A stretch of 64,000 nt of DNA, from NCBI GenBank assembly GCA_019695265.1, contig JAIBAJ010000003.1:1-64000 (forward strand). Reading direction: 5' to 3'. Shown here piece after piece: positions 52,231-60,769 of this stretch. This stretch comes from Bacteroidia bacterium. GTDB taxonomy: Bacteria; Bacteroidota; Bacteroidia; JAIBAJ01. The notes below the pieces were generated by a model. The model was not told the origin of the DNA. It did not search any database and worked only from the letters and a program-made list of their open reading frames with translations. The position numbers and the translations under genes are program-made. How positions within the stretch are numbered: the first letter of the stretch is position 1; each line of letters begins with the position of its first letter.

Positions 52231-54579
52231 ATGCGGGCTTTTTCTTTTGGGCTTACCGGCCTATTCGTACTTCTCCTTTCAATTTTCAGCACCGGGATTG
52301 CGTTTTCACAATGTTGTACCTACACTCTAATTATGCAAGATTCGTATGGCGATGGATGGAATGGAGGTTCTTTGGAAGTGTTTGTTAATCAAGCTTCTGT
52401 CGGTATTTATAGTGGTCAAAATGCTTCTAGCTCAGCAACGTTTCAACTATGCGACGGAGATAGCCTGGAATTGGTTTATACCGCCGGAGATTGGGAGGAA
52501 GAAAATTCATATCGCTTGTTGGATGGAGCATACCAACTGATATTTCAAAATGGACCCAATCCAACTGCCGGCCTGGCTTTTGCCTCAGTTGGTAATTGCA
52601 CCACTCAAGCCTTGCCCGGAGCTCACCCCTGTGTTGCCATTCCGGTAGATACGGTTACTTGCACCTTGGCCAATAATTCCGATTATCCGGGAACAGGCTT
52701 GTTGCCAAATTGTTCGAGTTATCAAGGTTCGGATATATGGTTTAAACTGGTAGTGCCTGCCCCCGGGAACCTTCGCTTTGAAACCGATAGCGGCAATTTG
52801 AACGATACAGGAATGAGTATCTGGAGGGGAGATGATTGCAATAGTCTTCAAATACTAGCTTGTGACGATGATGCCGGTGAAGGCTATTTTTCGTACTTGC
52901 AATTGGAAAGTTTGCCGGTGGGTGAGACAATTTACGTGCAAATTTTCGGTTATGGCGGTGCAACTGGTGATTTTCGCTTGTGTATAAAACCCTTTCAACC
53001 TGTTCAACTCGATAGCACCGAACTTCCATTGGTACTTATAAATACCGGCGGACAAACCATAGTTCCGGATACCAAAATCGATTGCCAAATGGAAATTAAA
53101 TACAACGGACTGGGCAGCTTAACTTATGTTACTAGTCCGTCGAATGTGTATAGCGGAATGGTTGGAATAGAAATTCGTGGAGCCACTTCATCCGGATTTC
53201 CTCAACATCCGTATGGTTTTGAAACCCGGAATGCAGATGGTACAAACAACGATGTTTCTATTTTAGGTATGCCAAGCGAAAACGATTGGGTGTTGATTTC
53301 TAACTATGGCGATATGAGTTTGATGAGAAACTTAATAGCCTACGATTTGTTTGCAAAAATGGGCAATTACAGCATCAGGCAACAACTTTGCGAAGTGCTG
53401 GTTGATAGTGTTTATCAAGGTGTTTACCTGATTGGAGAAAAGGTAAAAAGGGATGCCGGAAGAGTAAATATTTCTAAACTGAACCCGGCAGATACACTCG
53501 GGGATGAGCTAACCGGCGGTTATATTCTTCAGCAAAATTATTGGAACGATAACAACAGTTTTCTTTCCAATTATTCTCCTATCGATCACCCCGGTTTAGA
53601 CATTCATTATGTGTACGAATATCCGGACGAATTTGCCATTCAATTGCCACAAAAAAACTATATCGCTTCCTATGTTGATAGCATGGAAACCGCACTCTAT
53701 GCCGATAACTTTAGCGATACAGCCTTGGGTTACCGCCACTACATGGATGTAAAATCATTTATTGATTATTTTTTGGTGAATGAATTAGCCAGGAACTTTG
53801 ATGGATTTAAAAAGAGTATTTTCTACCATAAGGACAAGTTTTCAAAAGGTGGAAAAATGAAGGCCGGACCGGTTTGGGATTTTGACTGGGCATTTAAAAA
53901 TATTTGGGGCTGTCCGTCGAATGAAGTGTTTGATGGTTCGGGTTGGGCTTACCTTATCAATGATTGCGGCGGTCAGGATGTAAATTCAAATGGATATTAT
54001 GTTCGTTTGCTCCAGGACAGTATGTATGCCAATGAATTGCGCTGCCGTTATGAATTTTACCGGGATAGGTTTCTAAATCCGGAATACCTAAATCATTTTA
54101 TTGATAGCATAGCCTTGCGGGTGCAACATTCCCAGGAAAGGCATTTCAGCAAATGGAATATTTTAGGACAAGCGGTTGTGGCTCCGGAAGTAGGTGCTGT
54201 TGCCACTGAATACCTTGCCGGATTGGATACCTTGAAAAATTGGATTTCGAACCGCTGTGCCTGGTTAGAGGCCAATATTCCCGGTCATTGTAGGGTTGAC
54301 CCAACCAATGTTAAAACCAACATAACACAACCGGGTTTTGTTTTGTATCCTAATCCTGGTAATGACAAAATCACCATTACTATTGAACAAAAGGAATCCC
54401 AGGTAGAATTATTTGTGATAGACCTTTCCGGAAAACGAATTCTAAACAAGGTTTATCAAAGGTCGGGAACCGGAAATTATAAATTGGACTTGAATGTGGG
54501 TGATTTGTCACCGGGTTGTTACTGGGTGGAAATGAAGCAAGGGGCCGAGAAACAGGTTAAGAAATGGATAAAATTATAA
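52231..54579 (+). CDS. CotH-kinase T9SS-secreted protein
   Basis: The product has 782 residues with a signal peptide (LLSIFSTGIAFSQ). The first 100 mature residues (YTLIMQDSYGDGWNGGSLEVFVNQ) form a beta module common in T9SS cargo proteins. A PPC-like module at about 130-255 follows (GSDIWFKLVVPAPGNLRFETDSG, ETIYVQIFGYGGATGDFRLCI). The CotH kinase domain is at about 285-640: MEIKYNGLGSLTY, VGIEIRGATSSGFPQHPYGFETR, VLISNYGDMSLMRNLIAYDL, YLIGEKVKRDAGRVN and AGPVWDFDWAFKN with the catalytic-type Asp residues. A T9SS type A sorting domain ends it (FVLYPNPGNDKITI, GNYKLDLNVGDLSPGCYWVEM). CotH is an ATP-dependent protein kinase in spore coats. Its role outside the cell here is unclear. Confidence 0.9.
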   Translation: MRAFSFGLTGLFVLLLSIFSTGIAFSQCCTYTLIMQDSYGDGWNGGSLEVFVNQASVGIYSGQNASSSATFQLCDGDSLELVYTAGDWEEENSYRLLDGAYQLIFQNGPNPTAGLAFASVGNCTTQALPGAHPCVAIPVDTVTCTLANNSDYPGTGLLPNCSSYQGSDIWFKLVVPAPGNLRFETDSGNLNDTGMSIWRGDDCNSLQILACDDDAGEGYFSYLQLESLPVGETIYVQIFGYGGATGDFRLCIKPFQPVQLDSTELPLVLINTGGQTIVPDTKIDCQMEIKYNGLGSLTYVTSPSNVYSGMVGIEIRGATSSGFPQHPYGFETRNADGTNNDVSILGMPSENDWVLISNYGDMSLMRNLIAYDLFAKMGNYSIRQQLCEVLVDSVYQGVYLIGEKVKRDAGRVNISKLNPADTLGDELTGGYILQQNYWNDNNSFLSNYSPIDHPGLDIHYVYEYPDEFAIQLPQKNYIASYVDSMETALYADNFSDTALGYRHYMDVKSFIDYFLVNELARNFDGFKKSIFYHKDKFSKGGKMKAGPVWDFDWAFKNIWGCPSNEVFDGSGWAYLINDCGGQDVNSNGYYVRLLQDSMYANELRCRYEFYRDRFLNPEYLNHFIDSIALRVQHSQERHFSKWNILGQAVVAPEVGAVATEYLAGLDTLKNWISNRCAWLEANIPGHCRVDPTNVKTNITQPGFVLYPNPGNDKITITIEQKESQVELFVIDLSGKRILNKVYQRSGTGNYKLDLNVGDLSPGCYWVEMKQGAEKQVKKWIKL

Positions 54580-55562
54580 TGGAGAACCAAGCAAAAACCA
54601 TGAAAGCTGCTGTTTATTCCAGCTATGGTCCACCGGAAATTATTCGTTTAGAAGAAATACCACGTCCAATTCCTAAAGCCGGAGAGGTATTGGTAAAGGT
54701 GATGTTCTCGTCGGTAAACCGCACCGATTGCGGATTTCGAAGTGCAGAATATTTTATTTCCCGATTTTGGAGCGGATTGTGGAAGCCAAATTTTTCTGTG
54801 TTGGGTTGCGAATTTTCGGGTATTGTTGAGGAAGTAGGGCAGGGGGTAAGCCAATTTAAAAAAGGTGACCGGGTTTTTGGATTCAACGATCAAACTTTTG
54901 GCGGACATGCTGAATTTTTAATTCAGAAGGAAAACGATGCCATAGCCTTGATTCCCGAAGGTGTTTCATTTGAAACCGCCGCTGTATTAACGGAAGGTGC
55001 TCATTATGCTTTGGTGGATATCAAAGCATCGGGAATAGTTTCAGGTCAGAAGGCCCTGGTGTATGGTGCTACCGGAGCAATTGGTTCTGCAGCTATTCAG
55101 ATTCTTAAATCTATGAATGTTTTTGTTGTTGCCGTGGTAAATTCTAAAAATTACCAGACTATTCAAAACCTGGGTGTTGTGGATGAGCTCTGGGATTACC
55201 AGACCCGGGATTTCACCCAAACGCAACATCGGTTTAATTTGGTGCTGGATGCAGTTGGTAAATCTTCCTTCGGAGTTTGTAAAAAGTTAATGACAGAAAA
55301 TGGGATTTATATTTCAACCGAATTGGGGAAAAACTGGGAAAATGTTTGGTTGCCTATGTTGAAACCGTTTATGAATGGTCCCAGAGTTATGTTTCCTATG
55401 CCCTCCATAGCAAAATCAGACGTGGAATTTTTAGGGGAACTAGCCTCCCAAGGTCTTTTAAAACCAATAGTAGATAGAAGCTATTCATTGGATCAGATAG
55501 TTGAAGCCTACCGATATGTTGAAACCGGACAGAAATTGGGTAATGTGCTTTTGAAAATATAA
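54579..55562 (+). CDS. Zinc-less MDR-family NAD(P)H oxidoreductase
   Basis: The product has 327 residues from ATG at 54579, overlapping the CotH stop by one base; MKAAVYSSYG at 54600 is the alternative start with a better fold boundary. It is a medium-chain dehydrogenase: N-terminal GroES-like part (EIIRLEEIPRPIPKAGEVLVKVMFSSVNRTDCGFRS), VLGCEFSGIVEEVGQGVSQFKKGDRVFGF and a Rossmann cofactor loop (ALVYGATGAIGSAAIQILKSMN). Zinc ligands of alcohol dehydrogenases are not evident, so it is closer to quinone oxidoreductases. It is probably co-transcribed with the CotH gene but unrelated in function. Confidence 0.92.
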   Translation: MENQAKTMKAAVYSSYGPPEIIRLEEIPRPIPKAGEVLVKVMFSSVNRTDCGFRSAEYFISRFWSGLWKPNFSVLGCEFSGIVEEVGQGVSQFKKGDRVFGFNDQTFGGHAEFLIQKENDAIALIPEGVSFETAAVLTEGAHYALVDIKASGIVSGQKALVYGATGAIGSAAIQILKSMNVFVVAVVNSKNYQTIQNLGVVDELWDYQTRDFTQTQHRFNLVLDAVGKSSFGVCKKLMTENGIYISTELGKNWENVWLPMLKPFMNGPRVMFPMPSIAKSDVEFLGELASQGLLKPIVDRSYSLDQIVEAYRYVETGQKLGNVLLKI

Positions 55563-55565
55563 TAA

Positions 55566-56300
55566 ATGAAAGCGATTTTTCATAGCATTTGTTATCCTAA
55601 ACCACCTGTTGTTTCCCCTTGTTTTTGGCTTTGGATTTTCACCCTTGTCGGTTGTGGTATTGCAGAAAAGAAAATTAATTCCTCCAATGCCGATGTCTCA
55701 ATGGAAACAACCTATCATTGGGAAGATTCTGTTCGAACGTATCTTTCCAAAACAGCCATGGTCGATAGCCTGGAAAGTGCCGGTTTTTATGGCGATTTTA
55801 GCCCCTATTCTCTGTTTTTAGTAAAATCAGGTTTTTTGTTTTCGAAAAAGGAAAAAAATACTTTGTTTGCTTATTCTATTTCAGATTCAGCCATACTAGT
55901 GCGAAACTTTTTAGAATCCAATGGGAAGTGGAAGGAAAGTTCTAATTCGATCAATTTGCCGATTCATTCCTTTAGTCCGGCTTATTTCCGATTTAATATT
56001 GAAGACTATAATTTCGACCATAGAAGAGATATTTTCCTTCAGTTTTATCAAAGCATGGGAAATGCTGATTCGTATGGATATTTATTGATTTTTGATGAGG
56101 ATTCCCGAAATTTGGTATTGGTTAAAGAGTCGATTGAAATTCCCAATTTAGTTCCTGATTCCAAACATAAATTATTGAAATCGACTAGGTATTCCAATCC
56201 CAATTCCGGTGAGGAGAATTATAGTATAACTGAAATTTACTCCTGGGAAAAGAACGCCTTGGTTAAGGTTGATATTCAAAATACTAAATTTGAAAGGTAG
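55566..56300 (+). CDS. Hypothetical lipoprotein
   Basis: The product has 244 residues. A lipobox (FTLVGCGIAEKK, Cys30) follows a hydrophobic segment that is preceded by an unusually Pro/Cys-rich N-terminus. The mature protein alternates aromatic beta strands (DFSPYSLFLVKSGFLFSKK, IFLQFYQSMGNADSYGYLLIF) with a FDHRRDIFLQF segment that resembles FG-GAP/VCBS-like loops (NIEDYNFDHRRDIFLQFY). It starts 3 nt after the MDR gene stop, so it is likely in the same operon. No family was recognised. Confidence 0.7.
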   Translation: MKAIFHSICYPKPPVVSPCFWLWIFTLVGCGIAEKKINSSNADVSMETTYHWEDSVRTYLSKTAMVDSLESAGFYGDFSPYSLFLVKSGFLFSKKEKNTLFAYSISDSAILVRNFLESNGKWKESSNSINLPIHSFSPAYFRFNIEDYNFDHRRDIFLQFYQSMGNADSYGYLLIFDEDSRNLVLVKESIEIPNLVPDSKHKLLKSTRYSNPNSGEENYSITEIYSWEKNALVKVDIQNTKFER

Positions 56301-56348
56301 TTTGAGTTTAATGCAAATAGAATAAAATCCAGGTAAGGCTTCCTTTCA

Positions 56349-57392
56349 TTAAATCCACTCAACTTTTTTTCTCCAGAACCAGACAAGGCTATAAACTCCA
56401 AGTTTTATCCAATAGACTGGGTTAAATTGGGGATTTTTCATATGTTTTCCGTTAAATCCATAATACCAATACAAATGATTGGCATAGGTAGTTTCCGGTT
56501 TGTCTAAAAACAAATTTTCAAGAAATCGGATGTAAAATTGGGGTAACTCGGCAACGATAATTCCGCTTGGTAGCAAGGAAGGATAGTTTTTTTGGATTCT
56601 GAAAATCAATGCATTTCGTAATTCAGGAAAGCTTTTTAACTGTTCGAAAAACAGAGTTAGATGTTGCCTTTGGGGATCGGCCAATAGCAAGTCTAGCATC
56701 CAATGTACATCCCTGGAATACAAGTTGTTAAGCAATGTAAATTCCAAAGCCTTTTTGAGATCTAACAAGGGTAATTTTCCAAATTTAGTAGTTTCCCGAG
56801 CTAGGTTTGACAAAAAATACCTTGAATCAAAGCCATTTATAACGGATGGTGAAGGCCTGGTGTGTAAATCCAAACTTAGATTTTTGCTATTTGTGAACCC
56901 CAGGGAGTGCTTGTGAACGAACTTACTTTCCCAAAGCGGTCGGGTAGGGGTAAATTGCATTCCTTCCAATACAGATGCGGTTTTTTCTAGATCTTCCGGA
57001 TGCACCAAAATATCTAAATCCGCCATAGGCCGGGAACCTAAATGGGGGTACTTGGTTAGCAAATACACTGAACCTTTGCAAAAGGCATGGGTTATTCCTC
57101 GTTCATCTAGTTGTGAGGAAAGTTGTTTTGCCAATAGTAATAATTGTGTATTGTGAAAATAGGTGCGCTTAAAAAGGCCTTGAATTTTATGCCAAACATC
57201 ATTTTTCTCTAATGTTTCCTGGTGTCGGAACCATAAATAGGGTAAAAACCTGAACTCGGCTGTTGAAAATCGAATATCGAAATGGCCCGATTGTAACCAA
57301 TTTTGAAATACCTTCAAGGATTCTGCCTCCGATTCAATAATGCAGGCCTGCAATAACTCCAACGAATCTTTAAAACCGGTTCTTTCGTCCAT
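56349..57392 (-). CDS. Nucleotidyltransferase-fold protein (NTP_transf_5-like)
   Basis: The product has 347 residues. The helical N-terminal part is followed by a nucleotidyltransferase core: FCKGSVYLLTKYPHLGSRPMADLDILVHPEDLEKT, with Lys106-Gly107-Ser108, Arg121 and the DLDILV acid pair (Asp125 and Asp127) that would bind metal. The family (PF14907-like) is uncharacterised biochemically and recurs beside PqqD- and HprK-like genes. It is the last gene of the five-gene minus-strand cluster, separated by 60 nt from the glycosyltransferase gene. It may transfer a nucleotide or phosphoryl group to a peptide or glycan; the substrate is not shown. Confidence 0.85.
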   Translation of the reverse strand: MDERTGFKDSLELLQACIIESEAESLKVFQNWLQSGHFDIRFSTAEFRFLPYLWFRHQETLEKNDVWHKIQGLFKRTYFHNTQLLLLAKQLSSQLDERGITHAFCKGSVYLLTKYPHLGSRPMADLDILVHPEDLEKTASVLEGMQFTPTRPLWESKFVHKHSLGFTNSKNLSLDLHTRPSPSVINGFDSRYFLSNLARETTKFGKLPLLDLKKALEFTLLNNLYSRDVHWMLDLLLADPQRQHLTLFFEQLKSFPELRNALIFRIQKNYPSLLPSGIIVAELPQFYIRFLENLFLDKPETTYANHLYWYYGFNGKHMKNPQFNPVYWIKLGVYSLVWFWRKKVEWI

Positions 57393-57452
57393 TTTGAAGG
57401 TGCGAAATAATGTAAAATGTAGCTTGGTTTTTCAAGTACCTACTATTTTAAG

Positions 57453-58685
57453 CTAGTACCAATTTTTTAACAGGTTTTGCAAGGTTTTGGAATTTTCATA
57501 ATGCTTGAGATAATGAATTAAACCTCCCTCACAATGAATTGCATAGTTTTTAACTTGTGGGTTTGGTTTTGATTGTTTTAATTCCTCTGCATACCTACCC
57601 AGGTGTGCCAGATAAAATTGATCCGGTTGGTCGAAATCAAAAATAAAATTGCCGGGTTCTTGTTGTAAAACCTGATCATATACATCAAACACTTTTTTAC
57701 TTTGAATCCAAGGATTAAATTCTTGTTGAGCATAATTAAAACAGGAATGCCTTAATTCGATCCATTCCTCCATATGGCTAAATGCCCATTCAAGCCAATT
57801 AACAAAGTCGTTTTCATCGTTTGCCAATAAACAGTTTTTTTGATGAACTAAGAAGGCATCCAATCCTGTACCTTTTATTAAGATTGGTGGCAATCCTCTC
57901 CACATGGCTTCTTGAATGACCAGATCGGAGGAGCCGTAACTTAAAGGGTTTTGCGGATAGCTAAGTAAATGGTATTCGGTAAATCGTTCCCAAACATTGG
58001 TTTCAAAAGGATGTAAGTGAATTGGCAACCGGCCTTCGTAAACCAAACTTTGGTTTTCTACTCCAAAAACATCCAGTTGAAAAGGGCATTTTAAAGCCTC
58101 ATGCAATTCAAGAAATTTGGGATGAAGTTTAAATGGGTTAATGGTTCCTGCATGAATTAATTTCAATCTGTCCGAAGTAGCCTTACCTTCCTGAAAGCCG
58201 GTGGGGGGAGTGTGTAAGCCAATTCCCCAAATGGTAGTCATAGAAATACCTATTTCACTATACTCAGATTCTAGTTTAGGATTGGTGAGTAGAATAGCAT
58301 GGAATGCCTGTAAGAAGCTTGGTGGAATGCATTGTGGAGGTGTATTACCTACAATCCGGCAATGAATGATGAAGCGATTGCTTAATTCCCAATTGGCCAA
58401 TTTCCTGAAAAAAGTAAAAAAGCTGGGGGTGTTCCAATATTGAATTACCACTAAACTGGTTTTCCTTAGCAAGGATTTTAGTTCATCCTCTTCGGGGGAA
58501 ATAATTAACCTTACCCGAAGTTTTAGGGCTAATCTTGCCAAATGTGCCTGGTAAGATCGTTCTAATACAACGCAATAAACTTGCTCCGGACGCCTTTCCG
58601 GAGGCAAAAACTGCAGTTCAGCTAAAATGTTGGAAAGTCCACCTCCAAAGGTGATTTTCGGGATAATATGGAGGATTGAGCTCAT
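57453..58685 (-). CDS. GT4-like glycosyltransferase
   Basis: The product has 410 residues. It has the two-domain GT-B layout: an N-terminal part with ILHIIPKITFGGGLSNILAEL, and a C-terminal nucleotide-sugar site with KLIHAGTINPFKLHPKFLELHEALK and LVIQEAMWRGLPPILI, the EAMxxGLP motif of GT4. The usual ExxPxxxxE motif is partly present (GSSDLVIQEAM, where GSSD replaces the more common xPFG). It may be a divergent GT4. Its ATG overlaps the stop of the GT2 gene by 4 nt, in the same cluster as the PqqD and HprK-like genes. Confidence 0.83.
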   Translation of the reverse strand: MSSILHIIPKITFGGGLSNILAELQFLPPERRPEQVYCVVLERSYQAHLARLALKLRVRLIISPEEDELKSLLRKTSLVVIQYWNTPSFFTFFRKLANWELSNRFIIHCRIVGNTPPQCIPPSFLQAFHAILLTNPKLESEYSEIGISMTTIWGIGLHTPPTGFQEGKATSDRLKLIHAGTINPFKLHPKFLELHEALKCPFQLDVFGVENQSLVYEGRLPIHLHPFETNVWERFTEYHLLSYPQNPLSYGSSDLVIQEAMWRGLPPILIKGTGLDAFLVHQKNCLLANDENDFVNWLEWAFSHMEEWIELRHSCFNYAQQEFNPWIQSKKVFDVYDQVLQQEPGNFIFDFDQPDQFYLAHLGRYAEELKQSKPNPQVKNYAIHCEGGLIHYLKHYENSKTLQNLLKNWY

Positions 58686-59305
58686 TCCGACCAGTGTTTT
58701 AATAATTCAAACACCTCCAGTCGGTAGGCCTTTTGATTCAAAGACAAGTTATTTTCGTGCAAGTGTTTATGGAGCAAAACTTCCTTACACAAGTTGAATT
58801 TTAACCCTTGTCTTCTGGCTGCTAAGAACCAGGCATGATCACTGGCGTATGTCCAACGGGTGTCAAAAAGACCATACTTTTCAAAACAGGAACGATGAAA
58901 AATAAATCCCCCCGGGGTAAAGGCAGGTTGGATGCTAGATGCAATTCTTTCTTTCTTTTCCCATTTTTCAAGGTAGCAACCAATGGCTTCTAATTCTGGC
59001 TGTTTTTGCAAGGCTTTCCATTGGATTTCTAGCTTGTTGGGATCCCAGGTATCGTCTGAATCTAAAAAGCCAATCCATTCTTGGCTAGCCAAACTTATTG
59101 CCTGGTTTCGGGCCTGTGCTATTCCAGTACCGGTCTGAATTGTCTGTATTACCGGAAAAGAACCAAGTTTGTCCAAAGTGTCATCGTTTGAATGTCCATC
59201 AATTACGATTACCTCGATTGGAAGGAGGCTTTGTTTGAAAATACTTTCCAGGCAACGTTCAATGCTAGCTGCCGAATTCCGGGTAATAACAACTACACTT
59301 ATCAT
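58682..59305 (-). CDS. GT2 family glycosyltransferase
   Basis: The product has 207 residues, a short GT-A fold. The nucleotide-sugar site is MISVVVITRNSAASIERCLESIFKQ, then VIVIDGHSNDDT, and the metal-binding DSDD at 82-85 (EWIGFLDSDDTWDPNKLE). It ends after the acceptor-side segment (WTYASDHAWFLAARRQGLKF), with no membrane helix, so it may act on a soluble acceptor or together with the next gene. It starts 1 nt after the HprK-like gene stop. Confidence 0.92.
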   Translation of the reverse strand: MISVVVITRNSAASIERCLESIFKQSLLPIEVIVIDGHSNDDTLDKLGSFPVIQTIQTGTGIAQARNQAISLASQEWIGFLDSDDTWDPNKLEIQWKALQKQPELEAIGCYLEKWEKKERIASSIQPAFTPGGFIFHRSCFEKYGLFDTRWTYASDHAWFLAARRQGLKFNLCKEVLLHKHLHENNLSLNQKAYRLEVFELLKHWSE

Positions 59306-59306
59306 G

Positions 59307-60212
59307 TTATAAACATTGAATTACCTTTTTTAGCAGATCAGTGTTTTCTTCTAAAACCGGTCCTAATTGAATGGAGTAAAAAGGTAATTGGCGTTGAAGA
59401 AACTTAATTAAGCTTAGCAATTTCATATTCATGGTTCCTACAGTTGTGGAAAGGTAATGGGAAGTAATAAAATGGGCAAGAAGTTTTTCCATTTCTGCAT
59501 GTTTCATTAATTCAGCAGCCGGAGCAGAACCTAAATCAAAAATTCCTATTCCATGTAAGGGTTGTTTTCCCTGCAATTTACCTTGTTCCAGCGTCAATAC
59601 TTTTTTCCCATCTCCTCGTTCGAACCAGGCATTGGAAAGTAAATTCAATTCCAGATGAAACCGGGAAATTGCTTCGGGTCTTAGGCTAAGAAAATTATAA
59701 ATTGGATGGAAGTAGCATTGATTATCCACTATTTCTAAAAAGGTAACATCATCTCCGGCTACCGATAATCCATGCAAGGCACATGAAGCCACGGTTGTGG
59801 ATTTTCCTGCATTGGAAGTAGCAGGTAACATCAGCCATTTCCCATCACATCCAATGGTAGCTGCATGAATTAACTTGATATCTTTTTCTCTGGCCCAAAA
59901 CGAAAATGGAATAATAAATGGATAGTTTTCCATAGTGTTTGGATAATCCCAATAAAACCAAACCACTTCACGACTAATCTTGTAATAAATGCCTTGTCCC
60001 CATTGGTATTGAAAATTACCATCGTTTTTTTTCCAAAATCCCATTTCCGGTCCTTGGTTTAGTTCCAACGCTAAGGCCGGATTCCAAATTAATGGAATGA
60101 GGGGTAATTCTGAACTTGTTTCCGCTTGAATTATAAGTAAACGAAGCAGGTTGTCCAATATTTCAACAGGGGCCTCCACCTTCCAGTTGGCTCCTAAAAA
60201 ATTGAAAATCAT
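59307..60212 (-). CDS. HprK-like kinase (HPr-kinase-related, P-loop)
   Basis: The product has 301 residues. It has the PEP-carboxykinase-type P-loop of HprK: LMLPATSNAGKSTTVA with Gly136-Lys137-Ser138-Thr139, and a downstream Asp pair SVAGDDVTFLEI (153-155) equivalent to the HprK/CcpA-type metal ligands. The N-terminal about 110 residues have no clear relative in classical HprK, and the C-terminal region (CFHPIYNFLSLRPEAISRF) is like that of kinases in RiPP clusters. It probably phosphorylates a peptide or protein whose identity is not in view. Its ATG overlaps the PqqD stop by 4 nt, so the two are translationally coupled. Confidence 0.85.
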   Translation of the reverse strand: MIFNFLGANWKVEAPVEILDNLLRLLIIQAETSSELPLIPLIWNPALALELNQGPEMGFWKKNDGNFQYQWGQGIYYKISREVVWFYWDYPNTMENYPFIIPFSFWAREKDIKLIHAATIGCDGKWLMLPATSNAGKSTTVASCALHGLSVAGDDVTFLEIVDNQCYFHPIYNFLSLRPEAISRFHLELNLLSNAWFERGDGKKVLTLEQGKLQGKQPLHGIGIFDLGSAPAAELMKHAEMEKLLAHFITSHYLSTTVGTMNMKLLSLIKFLQRQLPFYSIQLGPVLEENTDLLKKVIQCL

Positions 60213-60589
60213 AAGCTTTTTTTCTCAGGCCAACCCAACTCACTCACATCATGGATAGGGTCTAGTTTGATTAAGTCACCCATGTCGTCAAATTTCTTAT
60301 ACGAATATCCATTGAGGTCCAATTTCGGCGGGTCTAACTCATTACCTTGATCCTCCCGGAAACAAAACCCTTCCTCTTTTAAAAAGCTTATGAACAAGTT
60401 GGTTTGTTCCTGTAATTCCTCTTGTTGTCTTAATGAATTAATTAATTTTTCACTTGAGCCATTTTGGTATAAGTAGTTGAAAACCAAGAAAGCATTGCCG
60501 GATTTTATTGCATAATACGCTCCATCTTCAATGCGAATAGCCATGATTTCATCACCAAAGTTTTCTATATCAAAACTATAATTTCCCAT
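60209..60589 (-). CDS. PqqD-family peptide-chaperone protein
   Basis: The product has 126 residues. The PqqD-like domain (about 5-85) carries EIMAIRIEDGAYYAIKSGNAFLVFNYLYQ and the winged-helix-like continuation ELQEQTNLFISFLKEEGFCF. PqqD and its relatives hold a precursor peptide for modifying enzymes. A 45-residue acidic tail (ELDPPKLDLNGYSYKKFDDMGDLIKLDP) follows. It is the first gene of the five-gene cluster and sits 4 nt after a good -7 box. No precursor peptide was recognised within the cluster or in the 180 nt upstream. Confidence 0.87.
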   Translation of the reverse strand: MGNYSFDIENFGDEIMAIRIEDGAYYAIKSGNAFLVFNYLYQNGSSEKLINSLRQQEELQEQTNLFISFLKEEGFCFREDQGNELDPPKLDLNGYSYKKFDDMGDLIKLDPIHDVSELGWPEKKSL

Positions 60590-60593
60590 CCCT

Positions 60594-60601
60594 CAAAGAT
60601 A
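60594..60601 (-). promoter_or_regulatory. -7 box of the PqqD cluster, at the start codon
   Basis: On the minus strand TATCTTTG (matches TAnnTTTG) ends 4 nt before the PqqD ATG, so the RNA would start at or inside the start region (leaderless or nearly so). A TTG lies 26 nt upstream, which is longer than usual. Confidence 0.45.
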
Positions 60602-60769
60602 CAATGAATTGACTTTACCCCGGTTTTCAATTGGCTAAATCTAGAGGGTATTTTATTAAAAATCATTTGCTGCTATTTCCTTAATTGTTTTGGAGGGCTT
60701 TGTTTTGGTAAGAATAAGACAAAACTAGAACTGGGATTTTATAGCATTTCATATTCTTGCAAAATATTT

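Noticed and set aside
52043-52330. 95-codon plus-strand frame running through repeat E into the CotH gene
   Set aside because: Its first half is repeat sequence and its second half is the wrong frame of the CotH signal-peptide region.
56349-60589. Lasso-peptide biosynthetic cluster
   Set aside because: There is no asparagine-synthase-like cyclase, no transglutaminase-like B2 protease and no precursor, so the lasso label is not supported although the kinase and NTase are reminiscent.
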